Positions 8,194 to 16,006 of a stretch of DNA of 64,000 bases are shown here, in pieces. The notes below the pieces were generated by a model. That model was not told where the DNA came from, did no database searches, and worked only from the letters and a program-made list of their open reading frames with translations. Origin of the DNA: a virus; the IMG/VR virus record IMGVR_UViG_3300018933_000001, positions 82,538 to 146,537 of that record. One strand, written 5' to 3'. Made by a program: the position numbers and the translations under genes. The stretch's first letter is position 1. Each line of letters starts with the position of its first letter.

Positions 8194-9981
8194 TTATTCT
8201 TCTAAGATTTCCATAACTTTAACTGTCTTTCCATCTATCCGGATACTCTTAGTTCTAGTAGAGCAATACTGAGTAACATCGCTAGCCTTACCTTTCTTGC
8301 TTAGATGTAATCGAGTATAAACGTCATTAACTACAGTTTTGAGATGAGGTAGAGTATAAACCTCTCCTACTACTAACAATCTGTTTAACTCAGATTTGAT
8401 ACACTGTTGAATATCTACGTTTTTAAACTTGAGTTCGTTCTTAAGTCTATCAGGTAGATAGTTAACAGCTTTCATTCTCTCAGCACCTAGCTGCTCATAA
8501 CTTTCTTTGATGAGGGGGAATCTATCTCCTAAATAGACCCTCTCATTTTCATTTTCTATATAACTAATGCAATTAGACTTAAAAGACTTACTGCTCAATC
8601 TATGAATAAAGCTATTCTCATTCTGAACGTTAACAAAGTCTTGGTCGTTAGCTAGTTCAAATCCAGCTTCAACATAAGCTTCTCTAACACTCAGACCATC
8701 ATGATAAACGTTACTAGAGACTTCCCATCTTCTCTTATCATTGAGCATCATATACTTATTGAAGTAGAGTTCTCCATCTGTTCCTTTACTAATATAATTG
8801 TCATCAGAATAGCCGTATCTAGTATTGCTTTCCCAGTCTATTAAAAAAGCTTTCTGTTCAGACTCATTACCTTTATGATAGAGAGATAGTAGATTAGTAG
8901 TTTGCTCTACTTTGGTTTTAATTAATTCATCAAACTCTTCTTGAGATAGCAAGCTAGCATCAGTATTATAAAGATGATAAATTTCCTTTCTGAACGGATT
9001 AGTAAGAGTTCTGATTCTACCAGCTATCTGTCTAATATCTGTATCAATACTAATTAAAGTGTTCTTATTTTGAGTGTTACTAACGACGTAGATAACTCCA
9101 GTTTCAGAATAGAAGTCGCATCCTTTAAATGCAGTAGATGTAATAAAGTTGAATTTCTTCTCTGGGTCAAGTGCTTTCTCTATCTGAAATATATCCATCT
9201 TGCTTTGGTTGACTTTGTTGTTAGCACAAATAACTCTAACTTCACTAGGACGTAAATCAGCAGCTTCAATGATGTTTAGAATAGAGTTAACTGAATTAAC
9301 AAAGAAATAAGCAGATTTTGAATAATGACCGTTAGGCATTTTAATACCTTCATCACCAGCAGCTTTATAAGCTTCAATAATATTACAAGCTAACTGGTAA
9401 GGTTTATTAGTTTTCTTGCGTTCTACTTTGACTTTGGTGTATTCTCCCCAGTTAATCTGATACTCATCTAATCCTTTCAAACATTCAGGATAATACTCAG
9501 ACTTAATAGGAGTAGCAGAAATATAAGTAACATAATCAAATTCTTGAACTGAATTTAACAATCTATCTATTGCAGCATCTCTATATGAGTAAGCGTCTAG
9601 CAAATCAGAAAACTCATCTACTAAAACTCTGTATTTATCTTTGTTATTAGAAGATAACAGTCTCGAAACTCTATCAAAACTATCATAAGTAACCATTATC
9701 TTTGGGACTTTAGTAGTGTTGATATAGCTAACTAAATCTCTCTCTTTAATACCACCATAAAAACCAAATATCTTCTCAGCTCTCCTTTTATTTGGATACT
9801 GGTCTACTTTGTTTCTAATTATCTCAATAGTGGGAACTGCTAAGATATAGGGGTTTTGGTCTTCAAGAGCTAATACTGATGCTCCTACACCAGTTTCGTG
9901 TTTATCAATTATACCTTTTGGTAGTTCAGTCATAAACTCTGAACAGTAACGGGAATTAGGAGGTGCGTCGATGATTATCAT
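8194..9981 (-). CDS. SF2-type (DEAD/DEAH-like) helicase with atypical P-loop, 595 aa
   Basis: Motif II is 'VDEFSDL' (about residues 121-127), motif III 'ISATPI' (154-159), and motif VI 'IRQIAGRIR' (316-324) with the Gln and Arg residues expected for ATP hydrolysis. The expected Walker A position reads 'ETGVGASVLAL' (29-39), lacking the usual Lys. Similar Lys-less loops occur, as far as I recall, in some phage DNA helicases. The C-terminal about 270 residues are unassigned and may bind DNA or a partner. The gene lies alone on the minus strand inside a plus-strand block and is flanked by imperfect direct repeats. Likely role is phage DNA replication or recombination. Confidence 0.8.
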   Translation of the reverse strand: MIIIDAPPNSRYCSEFMTELPKGIIDKHETGVGASVLALEDQNPYILAVPTIEIIRNKVDQYPNKRRAEKIFGFYGGIKERDLVSYINTTKVPKIMVTYDSFDRVSRLLSSNNKDKYRVLVDEFSDLLDAYSYRDAAIDRLLNSVQEFDYVTYISATPIKSEYYPECLKGLDEYQINWGEYTKVKVERKKTNKPYQLACNIIEAYKAAGDEGIKMPNGHYSKSAYFFVNSVNSILNIIEAADLRPSEVRVICANNKVNQSKMDIFQIEKALDPEKKFNFITSTAFKGCDFYSETGVIYVVSNTQNKNTLISIDTDIRQIAGRIRTLTNPFRKEIYHLYNTDASLLSQEEFDELIKTKVEQTTNLLSLYHKGNESEQKAFLIDWESNTRYGYSDDNYISKGTDGELYFNKYMMLNDKRRWEVSSNVYHDGLSVREAYVEAGFELANDQDFVNVQNENSFIHRLSSKSFKSNCISYIENENERVYLGDRFPLIKESYEQLGAERMKAVNYLPDRLKNELKFKNVDIQQCIKSELNRLLVVGEVYTLPHLKTVVNDVYTRLHLSKKGKASDVTQYCSTRTKSIRIDGKTVKVMEILEE

Positions 9982-10059
9982 TGAGTTGCGGAAGTTTTGT
10001 TTACAACTCTATTGTATCAGAGATTATTTAAAAAGTAGCATCTTAAGAGAATTTGCGGA

Positions 10060-10110
10060 ACTTTTTATTAATCTGTGGGTTTAGTGGATTTAGCCAGTAA
10101 TAAAAAAGTA
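10060..10110 (+). repeat. Right copy of imperfect repeat flanking the helicase gene
   Basis: ACTTTTTATTAATCTGTGGGT matches 8137-8158 except for one missing T and one base change, and is likewise followed by a TTTA segment and a run of six A. It lies upstream of the helicase start on the minus strand. Confidence 0.45.
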
Positions 10111-10145
10111 ACAGTAAAAAGGAAACAGAATCTATTAATAATGAA

Positions 10146-10448
10146 ATGGAATACAGAGACTTTACCTTACAAATTACAGTAGACTCAGATGATGAGTGTG
10201 TAATTGGAGAAATAAAACAGTTAGTAGGTTTAAATGAAAGTAAGTATAAGTTCTCAGCTAAAACGATATCTGAATTAAAGAAAAAATTTTATCAGCTAAT
10301 AGATGAAAGAATTGAGGAATTAGGGCAAGATGTCTTTGGAGATATTTACAGTGGAGGAGACGATAAAGTTCCCCAGAAGTTATTAGATATTTTAAAGACT
10401 GACTACGACGAGTATATGATGATGAATCCTAAATTCTATTTATTTTAA
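10146..10448 (+). CDS. Single-unit HicB-like protein, 100 aa
   Basis: One of the clearest members: 'MEYRDFTLQITVDSDDECVIGEI' (strands), then 'TISELKKKFYQLIDERIEELG' (helix). The C-terminal extension ends 'YDEYMMMNPKFYLF'. HicB antitoxins share this partial RNase H-like layout, but no HicA toxin is adjacent. ATG 10146 is used; an ATG at 10141 is out of frame. Confidence 0.65.
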   Translation: MEYRDFTLQITVDSDDECVIGEIKQLVGLNESKYKFSAKTISELKKKFYQLIDERIEELGQDVFGDIYSGGDDKVPQKLLDILKTDYDEYMMMNPKFYLF

Positions 10449-10719
10449 ACAATAGTGGAGTGTAGACTTTTTCTAAAATTTGTACTTACATATAGTCCGC
10501 AGATTTCAAGAAATGTCTACATTCTATTTTTGACCCGAAAGTTAAAATAAATAGCTTATAAGTGAGGTACGAGCTAAATACAGAGTAGAGGATTAATAAA
10601 TTGTGTCAGTCCTTAGAAATTTATTCTAAAGTGGTAGAAATAAAATGAATTATTATAGCCAATAGTCAAGTAGAAAACAGTCTCGAAACGAGTTCTTACG
10701 AGTTAAAAAACTTCTACCA
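10449..10719 (+). other. Non-coding structured stretch before the tRNA-Lys
   Basis: No frame of useful length is present. Several inverted repeats are: TGTAGAC (10461-10467) with GTCTACA (10515-10521), TAGCT/AGCTA near 10550-10575, TTAGAA/TTCTAA near 10615-10630, and CTCGAAACGAG near 10682. It could encode a small RNA or carry a control region or origin; nothing decides between these. Confidence 0.35.
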
Positions 10720-10728
10720 TGCTATAAT
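10720..10728 (+). promoter_or_regulatory. Extended -10 promoter for tRNA-Lys
   Basis: TGCTATAAT is a perfect extended -10 element (TGnTATAAT). It ends 11 bases before the first base of the tRNA, which places the start point just before the tRNA. The -35 position is poor, as is usual with extended -10 promoters. Confidence 0.6.
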
Positions 10729-10739
10729 TTAAATAACTA

Positions 10740-10811
10740 GGAACCTTGACATAGTGGTTGTGTAGCTGGCTTTTAACCAGTGTTAGGAAGGTTCGATTCC
10801 TTCAGGTTCCA
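10740..10811 (+). tRNA. tRNA-Lys (anticodon TTT)
   Basis: The acceptor stem GGAACCT/AGGTTCC is perfect. The anticodon arm is GCTGG-CTTTTAA-CCAGT with anticodon TTT. The T arm is GAAGG-TTCGATT-CCTTC. The discriminator base is A, and CCA is not encoded. It would read AAA/AAG, abundant in this AT-rich genome. Confidence 0.93.
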
Positions 10812-10839
10812 TTTTTTAATTGAATAAGAGGAAAAGTTC

Positions 10840-11247
10840 ATGCACAAAGGTAAACATAGATTTTCTTACCGAAATTCAGCTATCCAAATAGTAGAGTTTA
10901 TCGATTTTGATAGTGAAGAGATTAGATATGTTACAGATGTCCTTCCTCATAGCTACGATAGTTTAGACTCTTTAATTTCTGATTACAAGAGGTTGATAGA
11001 TAAGAGATTAGAACCTAAAAGAAGAAAGGAAGAAGATGATTTTGATGAAAGGTCAATCTACTATAAAGACCAAGAATTAGAACTAGAAAGAGATATTGTT
11101 ACAGGAAAGGTAGTAGGAGGTAAAACTTATGATTTGTATTCTGAGAGAATGTTTAGACCTTTAGTTAGATTTAAAGGTAAATTAAAAGATTTACGCAGAC
11201 AGTTTGAGAAATACGTAGATGATTATGAGAAGTATTTAATCAAGTAG
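10840..11247 (+). CDS. HicB-like unit protein, 135 aa
   Basis: The N-terminal half ('FSYRNSAIQIVEFID ... SLDSLISDYKRLIDKRLEP') fits one HicB-like unit. A second, weaker unit may follow ('IYYKDQELELERDIVTGKVVG ... KLKDLRRQFEKYVDDYEKYL'), giving a two-unit protein. The start is preceded by AGAGGAAAAG. It follows the tRNA by 28 bases. Confidence 0.65.
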   Translation: MHKGKHRFSYRNSAIQIVEFIDFDSEEIRYVTDVLPHSYDSLDSLISDYKRLIDKRLEPKRRKEEDDFDERSIYYKDQELELERDIVTGKVVGGKTYDLYSERMFRPLVRFKGKLKDLRRQFEKYVDDYEKYLIK

Positions 11248-11286
11248 AGACAAACAAAAAAGTCACATCTATTGAGGGAGAGATAA

Positions 11287-11670
11287 ATGATTACAGAAAC
11301 TTTAGTTATCTTACACGAAAGTAAAGAATGTCCTTGGTCAGATGCTAGAGAATATAGTTGGTACACTAAACATCCAGTAATTAAACGAGTAGGATTTACT
11401 TATAAATCAGATTCTATATTTGGAGGTTCTTATGTTAGAAGTTACTCAAAAACTCATGGAAAAGAAAGTGGTTATATCCCTACTCCAGTATTAGAGAAAC
11501 TTAATTGTGTTTATGAGGAAGAAAAAGAAAAATCTGTTGAAGAACAAGTTAGATACGGACAAAAAATATTAGCTCAAGATTTATTTAACGCTATGCTTCG
11601 TTATTATCCAGAAGCTTTACCAGAAGTAATTAAGTTGTTAGCAAATTTGAAAGCCCGGCTTGAAAAATAG
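11287..11670 (+). CDS. Hypothetical protein, 127 aa
   Basis: Preceded by GAGGGAGAG. The N-terminal half is aromatic and basic ('YSWYTKHPVIKRVGFTYK'); the C-terminal half is helical ('LFNAMLRYYPEALPEVIKLL'). Not recognised; it lacks both the HicB-like and the VGYL patterns. Confidence 0.65.
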   Translation: MITETLVILHESKECPWSDAREYSWYTKHPVIKRVGFTYKSDSIFGGSYVRSYSKTHGKESGYIPTPVLEKLNCVYEEEKEKSVEEQVRYGQKILAQDLFNAMLRYYPEALPEVIKLLANLKARLEK

Positions 11671-11700
11671 ATTACACAATCAATACCGAGGAAGAATAAG

Positions 11701-12018
11701 ATGACTAACTTAGATATAACTTTACCACAGTTCCATTTACTACTAGATCATTACTTAATATCTAAAGACTTAAAGAATAGATTTACTGTTGAAGGGAAAA
11801 ATGTAATATTCAAAGCATTAGTAGAAAAACATTCACACATGATTTGGACAATAGAAGAGATATGTAATGAATATACTGAATTATCTTTAGTTGATTTTTC
11901 TAATAAGTATGCTATAGAAGCAGATGAAGAAGTTATTGACAATTATTTATGTCAAGAAAGTAGTTATGCTTTAGGTTTTACTAAAGATACAGTAGTATTT
12001 CAAGATGTTATTGAGTAA
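11701..12018 (+). CDS. Small acidic phage protein, 105 aa
   Basis: The order of features is a helical segment with a short strand ('VEGKNVIFKALVEKH'), 'WTIEEICNEYTEL', then 'VIDNYLCQESSYALGF' and a final strand 'TVVFQDVI'. It resembles a family of small phage proteins that end in a short 'vi..d.g.vvqdf' strand. I know of no assigned function, and the resemblance is only at pattern level. Confidence 0.6.
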   Translation: MTNLDITLPQFHLLLDHYLISKDLKNRFTVEGKNVIFKALVEKHSHMIWTIEEICNEYTELSLVDFSNKYAIEADEEVIDNYLCQESSYALGFTKDTVVFQDVIE

Positions 12019-12073
12019 AATAAATGATTGTCCGGGATTTTTAGAAGAAGTGAGTTAGGAGAGGAAAGTAGAG

Positions 12074-12700
12074 ATGCTAAAAAAATACTGTGATATTAAC
12101 TATCGCGGACATTTATTAGAGATTGAAGAAAATGAGTATGTACCAGGAAAATTTAATTATAAAGGTAGTTCCAGAGATAAAATTTTATTTCTAGTTTATC
12201 CATATACATTAGAACAAGTTATCAATAGGTTTAGAAGCGCAGTAGATGATATCTTAGGAGAAAGAATTAGAGAAGGAGATAGTCAATTAGTTCTTACTCT
12301 TATCTATAAAAAGTATGAATTGGAGATTTATCAAAGTAATGCACAAAGAACTTATTCAGCTTTTTTACAAAGTTTAGATTTTGCTACTTGGAGTAATTTA
12401 GGTTATGTTTCTATAATTAAAGCTTTTATACAAAGAGTTGAGGATAGATTAAATGGTTTAGATGATGCTCCTATTCAGACTATTTATAATTATAAACAGC
12501 ATCAATTAGTAATTAGAAAACAAGGACTACTATATACTGGTATCTCTTGTGTTCATGGAGAATCTTGGAGACATCAAAGTCATGATTGGGATTTTTTAAT
12601 CAGATGGTTTAAGTCAGATATTGGTGAATTCTCAGATGAGGAGGAAGAGCCACAATTAGTTGAAATGGCTGAGAATTTAGGACTTTACGAATATTTTTAG
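12074..12700 (+). CDS. Three tandem HicB-like units, 208 aa
   Basis: Unit 1 spans about residues 8-65 ('NYRGHLLEIEEN ... LEQVINRFRSAVDDIL'), unit 2 about 76-125 ('IYKKYELEIYQS ... IIKAFIQRVEDRL') and unit 3 about 138-185 ('NYKQHQLVIRKQ ... FLIRWFKSDIGEF'). Each has the first strand, a short second strand and a helix ending near an acidic residue. This is the clearest evidence that the unit is duplicated as a block. The C-terminal tail ends 'NLGLYEYF', reminiscent of 'EAGLYDYY' at 16308. AGGAGAGG precedes the start. Confidence 0.7.
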   Translation: MLKKYCDINYRGHLLEIEENEYVPGKFNYKGSSRDKILFLVYPYTLEQVINRFRSAVDDILGERIREGDSQLVLTLIYKKYELEIYQSNAQRTYSAFLQSLDFATWSNLGYVSIIKAFIQRVEDRLNGLDDAPIQTIYNYKQHQLVIRKQGLLYTGISCVHGESWRHQSHDWDFLIRWFKSDIGEFSDEEEEPQLVEMAENLGLYEYF

Positions 12701-12709
12701 GAGAAGTTA

Positions 12710-13243
12710 ATGAGTAAGTATCAGCACTATAAAAAAGAATTAGAAGATGCCGTTGAATTTATAAATGATATAGGATGTTATGGCTGGTTAGGTGATGGAG
12801 CAAAAAGTTTAGAGAAAATAGCTAAAGAAATGCTATCTACTATTCGAGAGCTAGAACCAGTAGAGATTGACCCAGAGTTCTTTGATTGGCAAAGTAGAAA
12901 GTTTACTCTATATCCTTTAAGCACTAGCATTAGAGAAGTGTATAAAGAGAAATCTGACGGTACAAGAGTTCAAGTAGGGTTATTTTATAATAATGAAAAT
13001 TTAGCTCTTTACAAACCTAGTAAGTTAAGAAGTCCTACAGGTAATCCTAGTTACATTGAAGGATTAAATTGGTCTACTTATTGGTTTTATTTAGATGAGA
13101 CTAATAAGAAAGTAAAATTTACACCTTCTAATAGAATCCATGAGATATTTGAAGACCCTTGGAGTACCTATGAGTTTAATGCTTTAGGTTATAAGACTCC
13201 TAACGGTACTATTGTTCACTATGATTCTTATATTGAGGAATGA
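12710..13243 (+). CDS. VGYL-module family protein, 177 aa
   Basis: The helical N-terminus 'MSKYQHYKKELEDAVEF ... EKIAKEMLSTIREL' corresponds to that at 2238 ('QEMLETIQELEKQ'). The module runs 'VQVGLFYNNENLALYKPSK ... VKFTPSNRIHEI ... NALGYKTPNGTIVHYDSYI'. The mid-segment 'YWFYLDETNKKVKFTPSNRI' is echoed in the broken frame at 13580-13801. Function is unknown. Confidence 0.75.
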   Translation: MSKYQHYKKELEDAVEFINDIGCYGWLGDGAKSLEKIAKEMLSTIRELEPVEIDPEFFDWQSRKFTLYPLSTSIREVYKEKSDGTRVQVGLFYNNENLALYKPSKLRSPTGNPSYIEGLNWSTYWFYLDETNKKVKFTPSNRIHEIFEDPWSTYEFNALGYKTPNGTIVHYDSYIEE

Positions 13244-13246
13244 GAA

Positions 13247-13579
13247 ATGAAAATAAGTGCTGAGTATGAAGGCTTCACTCTAAATATCGAGGAATATTCT
13301 GATAAAGAAGGTGGAATTTACTGGAAAGCTACTTGTAACGAATTAAATAGTTATACCTTTTGTTTTTATCCTAGGCTTTATAGGAGTTTAGATGGTGGCA
13401 TTTCTACATTCAAACGAGAAGTAGTTTTAGCTAAGAAACAGTTAGAGGAACAACACCAAATATTAGATGAGAGATTTGCTCTCGATGCTGCTGCGTTTTT
13501 TAGTAATGATGAAGATAGTGAGATGAAGGAAGAAGATATTCTCCAATTTCCCATTAAAGGTACTAATCCTAGATTTTAA
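13247..13579 (+). CDS. HicB-like unit protein, 110 aa
   Basis: 'AEYEGFTLNIEEYSDKEGG' begins the unit and 'ISTFKREVVLAKKQLEEQ' gives the helix. The C-terminus is acidic. After its TAA stop the same frame stays open for another 73 codons (see 13580), so this may be the first part of a longer protein cut by a stop codon. Confidence 0.65.
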   Translation: MKISAEYEGFTLNIEEYSDKEGGIYWKATCNELNSYTFCFYPRLYRSLDGGISTFKREVVLAKKQLEEQHQILDERFALDAAAFFSNDEDSEMKEEDILQFPIKGTNPRF

Positions 13580-13801
13580 GGTAAGATTGTACATTATCTC
13601 ATTTGGTGGGAAAAAGGTGAAGATAGAGACTTTGTAGGTGAAAAGAAATTAGTTAACACATCAATTCCTAACAAAGAAATAGAAATTGAAACTTTTGAAT
13701 TTATTAAAGGTTGGAGTTTTAAAGAGGGGACAGATTACTATAAAATAATTATCAATAATAAAGAAGTTAAGTTTAGTCCAAAAGAAGTATTTTTCTCTTG
13801 A
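13580..13801 (+). pseudogene. Open frame without start codon, VGYL-like fragment
   Basis: Directly after the TAA at 13577-13579, the same frame runs to a TGA at 13799-13801 with no ATG, GTG or TTG near its beginning. The translation ('HYLIWWEKGEDRDFVGEK', 'YYKIIINNKEVKFSPKEVF') resembles part of the VGYL protein at 12710. It may be the remnant of a gene that lost its start, or the C-terminus of the upstream gene after a nonsense change. Confidence 0.45.
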
Positions 13802-13803
13802 TT

Positions 13804-14127
13804 ATGGGATATTGGATAGATAGAAGAAAAGAAGAAGACGCAGAAATTGCGGGAGTATTGGTGAGTATATTTCCTAGAGGAGGAGAGTGTATGGGAAAAG
13901 TAGTACCAAAATCAGCTAACCCAAGTTCTGATGAAAATATTATACCTAACTCTTTCCCAACTCAAGGGAAAGAAGAACCTCCAGATGATGTTAAATACAA
14001 TGAAGAATGGTGGAAATGGTATTGTAAAGAAAATAACTTAGATGTGAGTTCAGGTAAAAGTTTAAGAGGTGGTAGTTCTAGAGATATTATTAGTTACGAA
14101 GATGTTCAAGATTATTTATCTTTCTAA
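13804..14127 (+). CDS. Hypothetical protein, 107 aa (start uncertain)
   Basis: ATG 13804 gives the longest ATG-initiated form but has no ribosome-binding site. ATG 13891 is in frame and has a very strong AGGAGGAG site, so translation may start there and give a 78-aa product. The sequence is Pro/Ser/Glu-rich with 'EEWWKWYCKENNLDVS' and ends 'SYEDVQDYLSF'. No family is recognised. Confidence 0.55.
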   Translation: MGYWIDRRKEEDAEIAGVLVSIFPRGGECMGKVVPKSANPSSDENIIPNSFPTQGKEEPPDDVKYNEEWWKWYCKENNLDVSSGKSLRGGSSRDIISYEDVQDYLSF

Positions 14128-14130
14128 GTC

Positions 14131-14289
14131 ATGAATAGTAGTTTCTTCCATCAGGGTTATGAGTTACTAATAGTCAAAGATAATTGTATTTATTACGGTC
14201 TTTGCAGAGGGTTAGGTTATTCTAGTAACTCAGATAATGAGCAAGAGTTGAAGAATGATTTTGTTAAATATGTTGGTGGAGTAGTTTAA
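14131..14289 (+). CDS. Mini HicB-like protein, 52 aa
   Basis: A short gene: 'FFHQGYELLIVKDNCIYYGL' followed by 'NEQELKNDFVKYVGGVV'. It is a nearly bare HicB-like unit. It starts three bases after the previous stop, and its own TAA overlaps the ATG of the following disrupted gene (TAATG), which supports it being real. Confidence 0.6.
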   Translation: MNSSFFHQGYELLIVKDNCIYYGLCRGLGYSSNSDNEQELKNDFVKYVGGVV

Positions 14290-14484
14290 TGAAAAATAGT
14301 ATGTATTGATAATTACAATCGAGAGTCTAGAGCAGATGTTCTAATTGCAGAAAATGTTCACAAGTATTTTGGTGAAATAATAGTTGAGTTACTGAATAAA
14401 AGAGAAGGAGATAGCACTGATGACTTCTTTGTTCTTAAAGAAGATGATTATAAGTTGTGGAAAGGAATGGAAGAGTTGATTTAG
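14289..14484 (+). pseudogene. Frameshifted small gene (one extra A after the start codon)
   Basis: ATG 14289 is followed by five A and then hits TGA after six codons. With one A fewer the frame would read 'MKIVCIDNYNRESRADVL' and run without a break to TAG 14482-14484 (about 64 aa, ending 'YKLWKGMEELI'). The coupled TAATG start supports a former or still functional gene. Possible explanations are a real frameshift, ribosomal slippage at the A run, or a sequencing error. Confidence 0.6.
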
Positions 14485-14508
14485 TTATTATTTAGTGGTA
14501 GAAAAACT

Positions 14509-14670
14509 ATGATATATAATCACAAAGGTTACGAATTAGTTATTACTTATAACTCAGAATCCGGATTGTGGGAAGGTAATTGTAAGTCTTTAGGTATTTA
14601 TGTAATAGCTAGAACTCAAGGATTGTTAGAAAGTAGTTTTCGTGAAAGAGTTGATGATATGGGAAAGTGA
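14509..14670 (+). CDS. Mini HicB-like protein, 53 aa
   Basis: 'MIYNHKGYELVITYNSESGL' then 'WEGNCKSLG' and 'LLESSFRERVDDMGK'. This is the cleanest single HicB-like unit in the window, with the final VDD of the family pattern. The spacing between strands matches known HicB-like proteins. It is followed at once by the four-unit protein at 14676. Confidence 0.65.
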   Translation: MIYNHKGYELVITYNSESGLWEGNCKSLGIYVIARTQGLLESSFRERVDDMGK

Positions 14671-14675
14671 ATAAA

Positions 14676-15608
14676 ATGATATATAGATTTAGAACTAATT
14701 ACAAAGGACACGATTTAGATATCCAAAAGAAAAAAGATAGTGATAAATATATAGGAACCTCTACTTTCTTAAATAACAGATGGAACCATGAAGATTATAG
14801 TGTAGATTTCATTATAAAAAGACATCAGATTGAGATAGATAGAATAGTGGAGCAGCAGAAGAAAATGATAGGAAAGACTTATGAGGAAGTTTATCGTGAG
14901 TGGAGAGGTAATACAAAGGTAATTACTTATAAAAATTGTAAGATGCTTATTACTGCCAGAAAAAGAGCTAAGGATAATCGAATAGTGTATTTAGGAGAGT
15001 TTAGTAAGGACAGATATAAAACTTGGATTAGAACTAGCATTGAAAGCATTCATTACGATAAAGTAATTGCTAAGTTTGAGAGATTTGTGGATGAGTATTG
15101 TACTGATTGGGGAGTTAAGGCTGTATTACAGTATAAAGGTTATGAGATAAAGATTTGCAGAGAAGTGGGTTGTAAGGAGTTCTATTTTGGAAGTGTTCAG
15201 TTTCATAAGAATTCTACTTTTAAACATATTGCAGATACTAGAGAAGAAGTAGAAAGATGTTGTAAAAATAGAATAGATAAAGTGATTTATGAGAAGGAAA
15301 AAGTAAAAATAATTAGTCCTAGGAACGAAAAGATTAAAGAATTAGAAGAGTTGCTAACTAGAATATCTACTCAACTAGAAGAACTGAAAAAAGAGAAAGA
15401 TACTTTAACTTATAAGGGAGTAGTTTTAGAGATAGATACTATACCTGATAGATACGGAAGGGTTAAAGGTCTTCTTAGAAATATTTCTAATCCCGCACCT
15501 TTTGTAGAAGATAATTTAGAGAACTTAAAGAAGTCATTCGAGAGTTATGTAGATAAGCTAGAGAACCAGTACCTTTTATTTTGTAAGTTAACTGGTAGAG
15601 ACTCTTAA
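14676..15608 (+). CDS. Four tandem HicB-like units, 310 aa
   Basis: The units begin 'NYKGHDLDIQKK', 'TYKNCKMLITARK', 'QYKGYEIKICREV' and 'TYKGVVLEIDTIP'; the last three are visibly followed by a helix ending in VDE, ID or VDK ('FERFVDEY', 'KNRIDKVI', 'FESYVDKLE'). A coiled coil ('IKELEELLTRISTQLEELK') separates units three and four. ATG 14676 is preferred over GTG 14667 because GGGAAAG lies at the right distance. A strong terminator follows. No catalytic motif is seen; a binding or scaffolding role is plausible. Confidence 0.7.
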   Translation: MIYRFRTNYKGHDLDIQKKKDSDKYIGTSTFLNNRWNHEDYSVDFIIKRHQIEIDRIVEQQKKMIGKTYEEVYREWRGNTKVITYKNCKMLITARKRAKDNRIVYLGEFSKDRYKTWIRTSIESIHYDKVIAKFERFVDEYCTDWGVKAVLQYKGYEIKICREVGCKEFYFGSVQFHKNSTFKHIADTREEVERCCKNRIDKVIYEKEKVKIISPRNEKIKELEELLTRISTQLEELKKEKDTLTYKGVVLEIDTIPDRYGRVKGLLRNISNPAPFVEDNLENLKKSFESYVDKLENQYLLFCKLTGRDS

Positions 15609-15629
15609 AATCTAGTTAAATAGTTAAGT

Positions 15630-15665
15630 AAGAGAGTTAGGAAGTCTTAGCTCTCTTTTATTTTG
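15630..15665 (+). terminator. Intrinsic terminator
   Basis: AAGAGAGTTA pairs with TAGCTCTCTT (ten pairs, one G-T) around an 8-base loop and runs into TTTTATTTT. It closes the run of genes upstream of 15608. Confidence 0.8.
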
Positions 15666-15675
15666 AGGAGTAGAA

Positions 15676-16006
15676 ATGGGCAATATTATTTATTACTTTC
15701 AGAGGTTATAACTTAGAGTATTATCCTCAACCTAACAATACTTATTGGGGTATTTGCAGAAAGTTAGGTACTAGAGTAAGAGAAGATACTTTAAAGTTAC
15801 TAGAATGGAAATTTCATCAGAGAGTAGATTCTATTAACTATCTTGTTTACTTATTGTGGAGTTGTGACCAAGAAGAATATTACTGTACTAATAGTGACCA
15901 ATACGGAATTGAAGATTTAGTAGAACATTTACCGAAATTAGAAGAAAGGATAAAAGAAATTGAGCGTAGAAATACTATTTTAAATATTGAAATTAAGAAG
16001 CTATGA
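15676..16006 (+). pseudogene. Frameshifted HicB-like gene (one extra G after the start codon)
   Basis: ATG 15676 is followed by GGC and ends after eleven codons. Dropping one G gives 'MAILFITFRGYNLEYYPQ' and an unbroken frame of about 109 residues to TGA 16004-16006, whose last bases overlap the next ATG. The N-terminal part is a HicB-like unit ('FRGYNLEYY ... YWGICRKLG ... LEWKFHQRVDSI') and the C-terminus a coiled coil. A GAGGAG site before the ATG is intact. This is the same kind of lesion as at 14289. Confidence 0.65.
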
